This document shows, in pieces, positions 48,807 through 59,977 of a DNA stretch of 64,000 nucleotides (within the stretch, counting starts at the first letter, position 1; each line of letters opens with the position of its first letter). The notes under the pieces are model-generated. The model worked only from the letters and a program-made list of their open reading frames with translations, was not told the DNA's origin and searched no databases. The DNA comes from Megamerina dolium (lineage: Eukaryota > Arthropoda > Insecta > Diptera > Megamerinidae). The translations under genes were made by a program, and so were the position numbers. Where the stretch lies: positions 32,440,501 through 32,504,500 of the forward strand of contig OY978526.1 in assembly GCA_963854835.1 (NCBI GenBank), written 5' to 3'.

Positions 48807-51800
48807 CAACAGTGGGTTGCCCCATCATTCACATTTCACAACTACAGCGTGTGCCAAGCAGCTTGACTATTGATGGAAAATTGGACAATATGGAATTCAT
48901 GTTAACTCTGGACACTGGTGCATCACATTCTATAATCAAGAGCGATTTGGTAAAGAGGTTTGAGCCTTTAATGGGAATAAAATTGCGTACAGCAACGGGT
49001 GAGGATGCACAAATTCTGGGCAAGATAAAGAAACGAGTATCTATTGGAAATTACACGTGGGAACATGAATTCATTGTGGCTGACATCATCGATGACGTAA
49101 TAATTGGTGTTGATTTTATGATTGACAACGGATTTACGTTAGATTTAAATCAACGGATACTGCGCTATGCAAATGTCGAACTACCATTGAACATCGGTTA
49201 CAAGCGTAGTGGGAACATCAAACGAGCACTGGCATGTCAACGCCAAGAGGTTCCAGCAAAATCAGAAGCGGTGATATGGGCACAGATGAATGTGGATGAT
49301 GGGACAGGCAAGTTGTGGGTGGTGGAAGCAGATAAAGAAATACAAAATAAAAACATCATACTTGGTAGGACGTTAGTGGAACCTAAAGAAAATGGAATAG
49401 TACCGGTGCGAATATTAAATCCAACTAATACATCTACAGTTGTAAAGAAAGGAATGGTGATTGGTCATTGCCAGGAAGTTACTGCCGTAGTAGACTGCGA
49501 AAAGGGTTCGTCGATAAAAAGTGGAAGATCAGGAACTGGCAAGGTGGAAATAAAAGCACAGATGGAAGAATGGGCAGGTGTGCTTACCAAACAGCAAAAA
49601 GAAAAGGCTTTACAAGTATTGGAGAAGTACAGTTCAATCTTTTCTTCAAATGGAAAAACTGGAGGACGAACAACCATCGTGAAGCATCACATTGACACCG
49701 GTGATTCTAGACCAATTCGTCAAACACCACGACGAGTTCCATTGGCCAAAAGAGACGAAGCCATTAAGCTGATTTCCGATATGCAGAAACAAGGTGTTAT
49801 TGAACCATCAGCGAGTCCAAGGAGTTCACCAGTTGTGCTGGTAAAGAAGAAGGATGGAAGTACTCGATTCTGTGTGGATTACAGAAAGCTAAATGATATT
49901 ACGAAAAAAGACAGCTCTCCACTGCCAAGAATCGATGACACTCTGGACACACTATCTGGTGCGAAGTGGTTCTCAACTCTTGATTTGCAAAGTGGCTACT
50001 GGCAAGTGGAACTTGGTAAGGAAGACAAAGAGAAAACAGCTTTCAGTATTGGCGATGGTCTATGGCAATTTACAGTCATGCCATTTGGTTTATGCAATGC
50101 ACCAGCTACTTTCGAACGTTTGATGGAGCGTGTACTCAGAGGACTACACTGGAAAACGTGCTTGGTGTACCTCGATGACATTATTGTGATGGGAAAAGAT
50201 TTTAACGACCACCTGGAAAAGTTGAAAGAAGTATTTGAGCGTATACAATCAGCAGGGCTTAAACTGAATATGAAAAAGTGTTCACTCTTCAGGCAAGAAG
50301 TTAAATATCTTGGTCATAAAGTAACAACAGAAGGAGTACATACCGACGAGGAGAAAGTAGCAGCAGTTCAAGAATGGCTTATTCCGTCGAATCTTCACGA
50401 GCTAAGAAGCTTCCTAGGCTTATGCACCTACTATAGACGATTTGTTCCTGGATTTGCAAACATCGCCAGCAGTCTGCATGAGTTGACAAGAAAGAACAAA
50501 CCATTTGTGTGGGGCGAGGACCAACAGAAAGCATTCGAACAGCTGAAAGAAAAACTCTGTTCAGCACCAATATTAGCGTATCCAGTACCTGGTCAAAAGT
50601 TTGTGTTGGACACAGATGCGAGTGGCTATGGAATAGGTGGTGTGCTCTCTCAGATCATAGATGGGCAAGAAAAAGTAATAGCATACTACAGTAAAATCCT
50701 GTCGAAGCCAGAAAGAAATTACTGTGTCACACGAAGAGAGTTGCTCGCAATACTGGAATGTGTAAAGTATTTCCATAAATACTTGTACGGTCAGTCATTT
50801 CATCTACGAACTGACCACTCAGCGCTAAGGTGGTTATTGCAATTTAAAAACCCAGAAGGACAATTGGCGCGCTGGATTGAAAGGCTGCAGAGTTATGATT
50901 TTACCATCGAACATCGTAAAGGAGGACATCACGGCAACGCGGATGCTCTATCTCGTCGTCCTTGCAAAATGGAATGTAAACATTGTTCTCGAGTGGAAAG
51001 CAAGGAGCACATTGTCGACATACGACTTACGAATATATTGCCGGAGGAGTCATGGGCCACCGAACGAGTGCAAGAAGATCAGCGGAACGACCCAGGTCTC
51101 TCAAAGATCATGAAATACAAGGGGCAGGGCATACGTCCAGATTGGCAAGAAATGGCTAATGAGAGTCCAATAGCAAAGGCATACTGGGCGCAGTGGCAAA
51201 GCCTGCACTTACGAGACGGATGTTTATTCCGAACATGGGAAAGTGAGGATGGAAAAATCACTAATGATCTTCTAGTGGTACCCAAGGCGAGAATAAATGA
51301 AGTGATAGCTGAGTATCACAATGCCTCCAGTGGAGGGCATTTGGGAATCACCAAAACCGTCGAGAAAATAAAGAAACGATTTTATTGGGTTGGATGTCAT
51401 GACCATGTCGCTGATTGGATTTGGAAGTGTAAGCAATGTGCAATGGCCAAAGGTCCCACTAAGAAAAGTCGAGGTAAGATGCACCAATACACCGTGGGTG
51501 CTCCATTCGAGCGAATTGCTATGGACATAGCAGGACCATTTCCAATAAGCAACGCAGGAAACAAGTATGTTCTGGTGGTTATAGATTACTTCAGTAAATG
51601 GCCTGAAGTATACCCCATTCCAAATCAAGAAGCTAGTACAGTTGCGGATGTATTCGTCAACCAATGGATTACTCGTTTTGGCGTACCGATGGAATTACAC
51701 TCAGACCAAGGTCGAAATTTCGTATCAGTTGTATTCCAAGAGATATGCCGTATGCTGGGTATATACAAAACTCGTACAACACCTTTTCATCCACAATCTG

Positions 51801-52357
51801 ATGGCATGGTAGAACGATTTAACCGTACCTTGGAGGAATATTTGAGAAAAGTCGTAGATAAATACCAAAGAGACTGGGATGTACATATACCAATGTTCCT
51901 CATGGCATATCGATGCGCACAACATGATACGACGGCTACTACATCGGCAATGGCAATTTTTGGAAACGAGTTAAGACTGCCAGCTGATTTAAAATTTGGA
52001 GTTGTAACACCAACGAGATCAACCGAAGGTAATTATACTAGCGAAAAGCGGGAACAGTTGGATGAAGTACATCAGTTCATCAGAGAGCGGTCGCAGATGA
52101 TAAGCGATAAGATGAAGGCCAGGTATGACTTGAAAGCAAATTCAAAAGGGTTCTATGAAGGAGAGCTTGTAATGCTTCATAATCCACAACGAAAGAAAGG
52201 CCTGTCCCCTAAACTACAGACTCATTGGGAAGGACCATATGAGATTATAGCAAAGATAAATGACGTAGTGTATCGTATTCAACGTGCCTGGAATAAAAGA
52301 GCAAAGTTTAAAGTAGTGCATTTGGAGCGACTTGCGCCATATCGAGGGGAAGTATAA
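48764..52357 (+). CDS. pol: Pol polyprotein of copy 2 (protease, RT, RNase H, integrase)
   Basis: Open in the -1 frame from 48752 and most likely entered by frameshift at 48764-48770. No ATG-led start is available there; 48791 is a GTG codon. Residues counted from 48791: protease DTGAS (41-45); RT with FCVDYRKLND and YLDD (460-463); RNase H with LDTDASGYGIGG (about 606) and RTDHSALRWLL; integrase with HHCC finger (about 843-890) and D912, D972, E1008 (DD35E). A GPY/F-type module (HWEGPYEIIA) leads to the end LERLAPYRGEV. All catalytic residues are present and no stop interrupts the frame. Expected to be cut by its own protease. Confidence 0.94.
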   Translation, partial: VKLDRVSSAVRELTPTVGCPIIHISQLQRVPSSLTIDGKLDNMEFMLTLDTGASHSIIKSDLVKRFEPLMGIKLRTATGEDAQILGKIKKRVSIGNYTWEHEFIVADIIDDVIIGVDFMIDNGFTLDLNQRILRYANVELPLNIGYKRSGNIKRALACQRQEVPAKSEAVIWAQMNVDDGTGKLWVVEADKEIQNKNIILGRTLVEPKENGIVPVRILNPTNTSTVVKKGMVIGHCQEVTAVVDCEKGSSIKSGRSGTGKVEIKAQMEEWAGVLTKQQKEKALQVLEKYSSIFSSNGKTGGRTTIVKHHIDTGDSRPIRQTPRRVPLAKRDEAIKLISDMQKQGVIEPSASPRSSPVVLVKKKDGSTRFCVDYRKLNDITKKDSSPLPRIDDTLDTLSGAKWFSTLDLQSGYWQVELGKEDKEKTAFSIGDGLWQFTVMPFGLCNAPATFERLMERVLRGLHWKTCLVYLDDIIVMGKDFNDHLEKLKEVFERIQSAGLKLNMKKCSLFRQEVKYLGHKVTTEGVHTDEEKVAAVQEWLIPSNLHELRSFLGLCTYYRRFVPGFANIASSLHELTRKNKPFVWGEDQQKAFEQLKEKLCSAPILAYPVPGQKFVLDTDASGYGIGGVLSQIIDGQEKVIAYYSKILSKPERNYCVTRRELLAILECVKYFHKYLYGQSFHLRTDHSALRWLLQFKNPEGQLARWIERLQSYDFTIEHRKGGHHGNADALSRRPCKMECKHCSRVESKEHIVDIRLTNILPEESWATERVQEDQRNDPGLSKIMKYKGQGIRPDWQEMANESPIAKAYWAQWQSLHLRDGCLFRTWESEDGKITNDLLVVPKARINEVIAEYHNASSGGHLGITKTVEKIKKRFYWVGCHDHVADWIWKCKQCAMAKGPTKKSRGKMHQYTVGAPFERIAMDIAGPFPISNAGNKYVLVVIDYFSKWPEVYPIPNQEASTVADVFVNQWITRFGVPMELHSDQGRNFVSVVFQEICRMLGIYKTRTTPFHPQSDGMVERFNRTLEEYLRKVVDKYQRDWDVHIPMFLMAYRCAQHDTTATTSAMAIFGNELRLPADLKFGVVTPTRSTEGNYTSEKREQLDEVHQFIRERSQMISDKMKARYDLKANSKGFYEGELVMLHNPQRKKGLSPKLQTHWEGPYEIIAKINDVVYRIQRAWNKRAKFKVVHLERLAPYRGEV

Positions 52358-52382
52358 AAACTTGTTCGGGACGAACAAGGTT

Positions 52383-52395
52383 AAGAGGAGGGCAG
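52383..52395 (+). other. Polypurine tract of copy 2
   Basis: AAGAGGAGGGCAG directly before the 3' LTR, the usual plus-strand primer site. Confidence 0.85.
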
Positions 52396-52832
52396 TGTAA
52401 CGAGTATCGATAGTTGATTACTCATCACTATTGTGAATGACACTATTGGCAGCATCGAAACGAATGTCAACAAAAAGAAATAAGCGATAACCAGAACAAG
52501 CCAACGAGAAAGGAAGAGAAGAATCTCGATAAAGGAAGATTCTGGGGTGTTGCCAACAGAGTATAAATAGAGCCAGTGTTGAGGAGGAGAATCAATCTAA
52601 TTCCGAACGTGATTGCGAAAACATTGATACAGAGGCAAAAGTTGCAAGTACATTTAAGTGTTATAGTAAATAGTTGATTGTAAACAGTGTTGATTGTAAA
52701 TAGAGATTATTAAATCAATTGTTGCTGTATATAGTTGTATAAAATAAGTGTTGCAGTTATCATTAACAGAATCCAGTGATCGAACAAGGTAATTCAAATA
52801 GAATTAAACGTTCACAGAATAAAAACGTAACA
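52396..52832 (+). repeat. 3' LTR of copy 2
   Basis: 437 bp, TG..CA, with the full U3 start including TATCGATA. Confidence 0.93.
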
Positions 52833-52925
52833 ATATATTAGGCGTAACGGAACGGAATAAAGGCCAAAGAAAATGGCCTCTATTCTCTATTATTGTACAT
52901 GTCGTTATGACAATGACAGTTGCAA

Positions 52926-53694
52926 TATTTACTTACTTATGTGGCCATTAAATCCGAAAATTGATTTAGGCCGAATCTAGAATACTTCGCCAACCCCAGT
53001 ACTTGGACTTCCTACCGGAGGTTAGGTCTGCCTCTTCTGCGTCATCCACCAGCGGGTTCCGAATATAACACCTTCACTACTTCAAAAGCGTAGTTGTGAA
53101 CAACTTCCATAGTGAACAACTGTCTAAGATACTGGGACCCTTTGCATGTTTACACTAGGTACTTCGTCTTCCCCCCAATAACCGTAAAATCTATTCAACG
53201 TGACTTTCTTCTCAACCCTGAGAATGCTGCACTGACTGCTCGCATGTTCATACCGATTATGTCAATGTCATCGACATACGCAAACAGCATGACAATTTTG
53301 TTGAAGGTAGTGCCATTATGTCGCAGATCAGTAGCTCGTATTATTTTCTCCATAATAAGATTTAAGAAGTAGCACGAAAACGAATCATCTTGTCTGAAAC
53401 ACCGTTCGGTATTAAATGGCGGGGAGAGGTCCTTCCCAATTTTCATTGCACAACGAGAGTTACACAGTGTCATTCTGCAAAGACGAATTAGCTTCGCGTG
53501 AATACCGAACTCAGACATTGTTGTGTAGAGGTTATCCCTTACCGGACTGTCGAAAACGGCTTTATAATGAACAAAGAGATGGTGTGTGTCGATCTGTTTT
53601 TCTTGGGTCTTCTCCAGGATTTGGCACAGTGTATTTGCTTAAATTACTTGAAGTTATTTTAGAGTTATGGGTATATTGCTGCCCAAAAGTGGCA
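52926..53694 (-). pseudogene. LINE 3' fragment A (RT core and tail)
   Basis: The minus strand keeps MSEFGIHAKLIRLCRMTL, IGKDLSPPFNTERCFRQDD and FAYVDDIDIIG (the RT YxDD box), then a deleted end and a 3' UTR shared with fragment B, closing in TAAG repeats (near 52928). Several stops make it dead. Endonuclease and N-terminal RT are absent. Confidence 0.8.
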
Positions 53695-53696
53695 CA

Positions 53697-55520
53697 CTTA
53701 CTTACTTACTTATGTGGCCATAACAACCGAATATCGATTTAGGCCGAATATAACATGCTTCGCCAGCCATTTCTGTTCTTCGCAAGCTGACGCCAGTTAG
53801 AAATTTCAAGCAGCATCAGGTTCTCCAGTACTTGGTGTTTCCACCGGAGGTCAGGTCTCCCTCTTCTGTGTCGTCCTCCAGCGGGTTCCGAATATAACAC
53901 CTTCCTAGCTGGAGCGTGTTTTTCCATTCGCTCAACATGACCTAGCAAGCGCAGCCGTTGGATTTTGATGCGCTTTACTATGTCAATATCGGCATGCAGC
54001 TCATACAACATGGTTGTACCTAATTCGGTACTCGCCACCAACGCAATTCTTGCGTAGGACTTTTCTCTCGAAAACTACAAACATTCGCTCATCCGAGGTG
54101 GAAATTGTCCAGGCTTCAATACCATATGTTAGAACAGGAGTTATACAGTGTCATTCTACAAAGTCGAATGAGCTTTACAGGAATACCAAACTCAGACATT
54201 GTTGCGTAGAGGTAGTCAGTCCCTTGTCTGACTGTCGAAGGCGGCTTTATAATAAACAAATAGGTGGTGTGTGTCGATCTGTTTTTCTTGGGTCTTCTCC
54301 AGCATTTGGCGCAGTGTGAAAATTTGGTCGATGGTAGATTTACCAGGTCTGAAGCCACACTGATAAGATCCAATCATTTTGTTGAGCATGGGCTTCAATC
54401 TTTCACAGAGTACGCTCAATAGAAACATGTATGCAATGCTAAGAAGACTTATTCCGCGGTAGTTGGCGCAAATTGTGGGGTCTCCTTTTTTATGTACAGG
54501 ACAGAGAACACTGAGCCTCCAATCATCAGGCATGCTTTCATCCGACCATATTCTGCTTATGAGCTGGTGCATGCAGACGAGCAGCTCATCGCCTCCGGTC
54601 TTAAACAACTCGGCAGGCAGGCCTCCAGCTCCTGCAGCTTTGTTGTCCTTCAGCCTTAAAATGGCCATTTCAACCCCATCATAGTCGGGTGGTGGAATAT
54701 CAACACCATCATCTGTAATTGGGGTTATCGGGCAATCTCCTCCACTGGCGGAATTGTTCGTAGCATCGCCATTCAGTAACGTGGAGAAGTGTTCCCTCCA
54801 TAGGCTCAGTACACTCTGGACATCTGTAACCAGATTCCCATATCCATCACGACAAAAAGAGGCTCCGGGATTTAAACCTCCACTCAGGCGCTTGATCTTT
54901 TCGAAGAATTTTCGAGTCTCATTCTTGTCGGTACACATCTCTATCTCCTCACACTCGGGTCTTTCTTGTTCTCTTTTCTTGCACCTGGAAAGACGTCTCT
55001 CTGTACCGCTCCTTAACAGCTCGCGTTGCGCCTGCACGCAGGATTTTTCTGTAGGCGGCGTCTTTCTCTGCGGTAGCCACCTGATCTTACCACTCATTCC
55101 TCAGAGGCCGGTAGAACCCGATTACCTCCTCAGCAACAGTATTCTTGGAGTGGGATATGTGTGTGCACTGTGCACATGAATCATCAAGAGGGGAAGCGTT
55201 CTACATAAATACATCCAATAATCCAATTGCAGCTTATTGACGTCAAGCTTTCTCTGTATGGGATTTCTCTTGTTATTTCCGACACATAAACGTGTGCTCA
55301 ACTTAGCTGCAACAAGGTAGTGACTGGTACTACCAATTACCATGTTTCGTGCTGCGGCGAAGTCGATCAGCCTCATTCCGTTATCGGAAGTGTTCTGGTT
55401 AAGGCTGAATTTTCCGACAGTTGTACCAATGATACCTTCCTAGCCAACCAAGGCATTAAAGTCGCCAAGCACGATTTTGATATCGTGGCGGGGGCAGCGC
55501 TCGCCCCCCTAGATTGAGTC
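53697..55520 (-). pseudogene. LINE fragment B (endonuclease end, RT start, C-terminus; catalytic core deleted)
   Basis: From right to left on the minus strand: endonuclease remnants (LGDFNALVG, NGMRLIDFAAARNMVIGSTS at 55510-55330); an RT N-terminal half (54216-55097) with LKDNKAAGAGGLPAELFK, PTICANYRGISLLSIAY and YQCGFRPGKSTIDQIF; then a jump to the C-terminal LGHVERMEKHAPARKV and GRHRRGRPDLRWKHQVLENL. The YxDD segment is missing at about 54050-54130. It ends in (TAAG)n next to fragment A. Frameshifts are present. Confidence 0.85.
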
Positions 55521-55684
55521 AGTTAGACACCTTACTTTACGAAAACACCACCAGCCCACCATTAGACATTTGATATGGCTTCTAAAAATTGGTGTTTGTA
55601 TACTTTAAGGTTAGCTGCTTTTGCATTGACTCAATGTTGTTAAAAGTAGGGGAAATTCCTTACTGGAAGGATTTTTATTGGAAA
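55521..55684. other. Spacer
   Basis: Nothing recognised. Confidence 0.3.
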
Positions 55685-55915
55685 AAATGAAGAGTGACAG
55701 AATTAGATGATTGCGCCTATCAGAGAGGATTTGTGAGCGCTGTGACGGTCCACCTGCAAGATAAATGACAAAATGGCGAACAAATTGGAAAGAAAATGTA
55801 AACAGGAATAATGAATTAATTAAACAACCATTAGCCTAGTGTGATATCACATGCCCAGCTGATTTTGTCAAATACACTAAGAGCCGATTAGCGGTAAAAG
55901 ACGGGCGCAACCCAA
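55685..55915 (+). repeat. Unclassified dispersed repeat, copy 2
   Basis: Inverted relative of 34695-34935, as described there. No ORF or clear termini. Confidence 0.65.
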
Positions 55916-56689
55916 TGTCTATTAATATAAGGTAGAGCCATTAGGGGGAGTTCTCACGAGTGAAGGAGAAAAAGTAAAGAAAGCAACAGCAAATGGGGAA
56001 AAGAAGAATAAGAAGTAGATAAGAAAACAACAGAAGTAGAAAAGAAAAGAACAAACACACTATTTTGACACTATAAGAAGCCAGTTCCTGACATAATATG
56101 TCGCAACCTTAGTTATAATACGTGGAAAAATGATTTTAAAATTCTGTAAATATAGGGAAATTCCGGAAGGTAGGAAAAAAATTATACAACATAATTTCGA
56201 GCTGCGGTAAGTTTAATTTGCTTAGGCGCCTGTTATGTTGAGGATCATATGATTGCCAATCACGACAATATAACACTCGCTTATTTGCCGAATTGCATGC
56301 AAAGCAACAACAAAAATAAGCGATATCGCCTACTTTAACCGAGTTCAATTGAACTGGAATGTGCTTGGGACATTTCAACAACACGTCAAATTATTGTAAA
56401 TATAAACAAAACTAAGCAAAATAAAGCAAGTGCAAATAAAGATTTACTTTAAATAAACGAATATATTTATTTACCACAGATTCAGCATAATTTATTCTTT
56501 TTTATTTTTATTTCGTTTACAAACTTCACGAACAACCATATATACCACCAGCGTTGCTAAGCAAGTAAAAGGGAAATTATATGCGAGTTGGTGTGCTTTT
56601 GTAACTCGCTTACAAAGAATGCAGCTACTCCTAATTTTGTGATCTATTGCTGTGCTAGTAAAGTATTGTTTACTTTTTTATTTTGTTAA
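55916..56689. other. Spacer without a recognised gene
   Basis: A purine-rich stretch at 55960-56070 and AT-rich sequence. Short ORFs lack recognisable features. Confidence 0.35.
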
Positions 56690-57300
56690 CGTTTAACCCT
56701 ATTCGAATCAAGCATGCTCGATCCCTGAATTCTGTTAATAATAATTGCAATACTTATTTTGACTGACTGACTATATCCAACAACAATTTATTTAACCAAC
56801 TCTATTTAATCAACTATTTATAATCACTCTTTAAATTAACTTACTATCGTCTGATATTGCCTCGATCACTGATATTGCCTCGATCAACTTGTTATGTTGC
56901 CTCTACGTCGAATTGATTCATCCCTCAACAATTGGTCCTATTTATACTCTGTGGCAACACTCCAAAATCTTCCTTTATCATTTCTTTATTGTTGGCTTGT
57001 CTAGTTATCGCTTATTCCTTTTGTTAACATTCGTTTCGATGCTATTATTACTCGTGCTATTCACAATTAGTGAATCCGTGCACTACTTTAAATTTTGTCC
57101 TTTCATTCCAGGCACGTTGAATGCAATACGCCACGTCGTTAATTTTCGTTATTATTTCATATGGCCCTTCCCAATGAGTGTAGTTTGGGGTCAGGTCTTT
57201 CTTTCGTTGTGGATTATAAAGCATTACAAGCTCTCCTTCGTAGAACCCTTAGGAATTTGCTCTCAAAACATACCTGGCCTTTATCTTATCGCTTATCATA
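56690..57300 (-). mobile_element. Decayed relative of the Gypsy-like element (LTR plus pol 3' end)
   Basis: Read on the minus strand, 57300-57080 is a broken copy of the last part of pol (matching the AKINDVV and CLERLAP region by nucleotide order). 57080-56690 matches the LTR in order (TATAAATA box, GATCGAGCATGC, GTTAAACG) with many changes and deletions. It is older than the other copies. Confidence 0.75.
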
Positions 57301-57825
57301 ATTATACTATAGGTTCTGCCGCTCGGAAACGGCAGAAACAGTATTGTACCGGTTTAGACAGGGAGACATTTGGAAGGAAAGCATTTCAATTCTCTTTTAA
57401 TGTTTCGTTCACGTTTACACAAGTCAACTCGTGTGTGTTTTCTTAATGTTTGACATTAGGGATGAGAAGCCCAAACCGTGACGCCGATACTGGACACAAA
57501 AACCCCTTACCTTTCCTCGTTTGTCCTTCTCTAGTAAAGCAAACCGGGACATTGGAAGAGAAGCTCGGCCCAAGGTTCCTTCAGGGCCTACAAATGCCAC
57601 ATATTCATTTTTTATATTGTCTCGGTTTAGACTGGGAGACATTTGGAAGGAAAACATTTTCAATTCTCTTTTAATATTTCGTTTGCATTTACACATTCAA
57701 GCATGTTCCTTGACGACATCTGAACTCATTTTATATTTTATTAATGTAATATAAGAAGCACATGGCATGTCGCCTGTATGGGAGACAAAAAAAAACCCGT
57801 TTCCTTTCCCCGTCCGTCCTTCTCT
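57301..57825. repeat. Direct repeat pair with a SINE-like tail between
   Basis: CGGTTTAGACAGGGAGACAT near 57350 and CGGTTTAGACTGGGAGACAT near 57622 each start a block of about 190 bp with the same order (GGAAGGAAA, TCAATTCTCTTTTAAT, then CGT.TGTCCTTCTCT or CGTCCGTCCTTCTCT). Between them 57555-57605 resembles the SINE 3' end (CAGGGCCTACAAATGCCACA). Confidence 0.6.
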
Positions 57826-57929
57826 CAGAAACTAAATGTTTGTCTTCCAAATCTCTCCTTGGGACTTTTTATGTTAAATATTTTTCGACAATGATAACAA
57901 AATTTCGACGTCATATACGTAATTGTGGA

Positions 57930-58500
57930 TGTGTGTTTTATTTTACATAATTGCTAATTGTGTATATGCGTCAAATAAAACACGGCTATTTTCCTCATTA
58001 CATATTGAGCCATCTATGAACAAATGATGAGAATTAATTCGCATACCTGGGTGGACGAGTTTCCCATTGAAAATACTGATCTAGCATTACACCCATGAGT
58101 TTCACTTTTTTTTGTAATTCAACATCGATTTCGTCCAAACATATACTTTTGTACATTCTTGCGGATGGAACATTTGTGGTATTTTCTGCTTTAATACTCG
58201 TCTCCAATTTGTCGCACCATCTTTATCTTTATCATTAAAAAGATATGCTACAGTGAGACCAGTGAGACTTCCTCAGAAACATCGCATAAAATTGCTGCAA
58301 TGAGCCACACTTAAAAACTGAAGAATTTTGCTTAATGTATGCTTTGTCGCAAAGTTGCTTAGCGGTGATGCGACTTCTACTTTGCTTATAGATATTCCCT
58401 TATTTGTCCCTGATCGTCCATCTCGAAATTTCAATCTGTGTTCTTCGTCCAGTATATAAGAAAGGAAACTCCACAATTTACGCCTGTCTTCTTATAAAAT
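57930..58500 (-). pseudogene. Unrecognised coding-like segment with frame breaks
   Basis: The minus strand gives broken but coding-like stretches: LDEEHRLKFRDGRSGTNKG, GATNWRRVLKQKIPQMFHPQ and MRINSHHLFIDGSICNEENS followed by RVLFDAYTQLAIM and a stop. Frames change several times and stops intervene. I do not recognise the family. It may be a decayed gene or a transposon remnant. Confidence 0.3.
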
Positions 58501-58529
58501 AAGGTCCTATCGTGCGGTCTATGTGAAAG

Positions 58530-59640
58530 ATTGAGCCCTATGCTCAACAACCTAATTGCACCTTATCAGTGTGGATTTAAGCCTGGTATACCTACCATCT
58601 AACAGATTTCCACACTGTATCAAACAGTGGAGAAGACCCAAGAGACACACATAACCTATTTGTTATAACCTATAAAGCCGCTTTCGTCAATCCAGTAATG
58701 GATTACAGTGTCTGGGTTCGGTATTCCTGCAAAGCTCATTCATCTTTCCAGAATGACACTGTATAGCTCCCGTTGTACAGTGAAAATTGGAAAGGAGCTC
58801 TCCCCGCCGATTAATACCAAACAGGGTTTCAGCCAAGGTGATTCGTTTTCATGCATATTTTCAATCTTATTATGGAGAAAATAATACGAGATGCTGATCT
58901 ACGACATAATGGCACTATCTTCAACAAAACTGTATGCTCTTAGCGTATCCGACGCTATTGATATAATCGGCATGGATACGAGAGAAGTCAGTGCAGTATT
59001 TTCAGAGTTGGAAAAAGAGTCGCATCGAATTGGTCTTACGGCGAATGAGGGCAAAATAAATGTCAACAAACAAAGTCTTGGCATCTTGGACTTCACGTCA
59101 CTGTTGATAACTACGCTTTTGAAGCAGTGAAGGTGTCAGCATTAAGACCAGTAATGGCGTCAGCCTGTAGATATAGGAAATAGTCACTCTTCCTAGAAGA
59201 TGCTACTTTGAGCTAAGTAGTTGAGAAGTCGCGCCCTCTCTCGAGAAACCAAATCTACACTCCACAAGTCTCATCATGCCAAGCGTCTGGACAATTTCCA
59301 CCTCATATGAGAGAATGTTTGGAGTTTTCGAGAGAAAAGTCCTACGCAAAGTCTTTGGATCTATTCGCGATGATTGCGAGTGGCAAATAATGTACAATCA
59401 TGAGCTGTGTCCCGGCAGCGACATAGTAAAAGGCATCAAAAATCAGCGGCTCCGCTCCCTAGGTAATGTCGAACGAATGGTAGAGCACGCCCCAGCTAAA
59501 TGTGTTATATTCAGAACTCACTAATGAACGACGCAGAAAAGGCAGACCTGACCTCCGGTGCAAAGACCAAGTACTGAAGCACTTGACGGAGCATGGAATT
59601 TCTAACTGGCGGAGAATGCTAAATACGGCCTAAATCAATT
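58530..59640 (+). pseudogene. LINE fragment C, same family as A and B
   Basis: The plus strand reads, through stops and shifts, YQCGFKPG.PTI, KTQETHITYLL, LIMEKIIRDADLRHNGTIFN, MDTREVSAVFSELEKESHRIGLTANEGK, then TISTSYERMFGVFERKVLRKVFGS and RRRKGRPDLRCKDQVLKHL. It covers RT middle to C-terminus and is dead. Confidence 0.8.
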
Positions 59641-59953
59641 TTGGATTGTAATGACTACAGGTAAACAAAAACTAATAAGTCCGATCTATTGCTGATCGGT
59701 CACCAGTGACGTACGTTCGGCAAGTGAACCCGTGACCTGTTAATAAAAAAAAAACCAAGGATCAAAAATAAAACAATCGCAGTTTTCCGACGTTCGGTAT
59801 AAAAAACACTTTTGCCTTCGTCGTGTCTCAGTGCTCATCAGGCAAACGCTTTATTAATTTATGATTATACGTATATTCTAAAATATTCTTATAATGAATT
59901 AATATTGAAATTCTACATGAATTGTAACATCATGCGACTCTATAAATCATATA
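59641..59953. other. Spacer downstream of the Su(var)3-7-like gene
   Basis: Nothing recognised; AT-rich with a run of A at about 59745. Confidence 0.35.
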
Positions 59954-59959
59954 TTTATT
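59954..59959 (-). terminator. Poly(A) signal of the Su(var)3-7-like gene
   Basis: The minus strand reads AATAAA about 20 bp past the stop codon. Confidence 0.55.
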
Positions 59960-59977
59960 AAAGATGATGATCAATGA

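Larger units (their letters stand above)
46949..52832 (+). mobile_element. Gypsy-like LTR retrotransposon, apparently intact (copy 2)
   Basis: 5884 bp with LTRs, primer-binding site, uninterrupted gag and pol frames, polypurine tract and ATAT target duplications (46945-46948 and 52833-52836). Pol order is protease, RT, RNase H, integrase, the Ty3/Gypsy order. No env-like third frame follows pol. The LTRs differ by about five substitutions and one 24-bp deletion in the 5' LTR. It is recent and looks autonomous in coding content. Confidence 0.95.

Noticed and set aside
54463..55179. Plus-strand ORFs across the LINE fragment
   Set aside because: They lie opposite a recognisable reverse transcriptase and have no features of their own.
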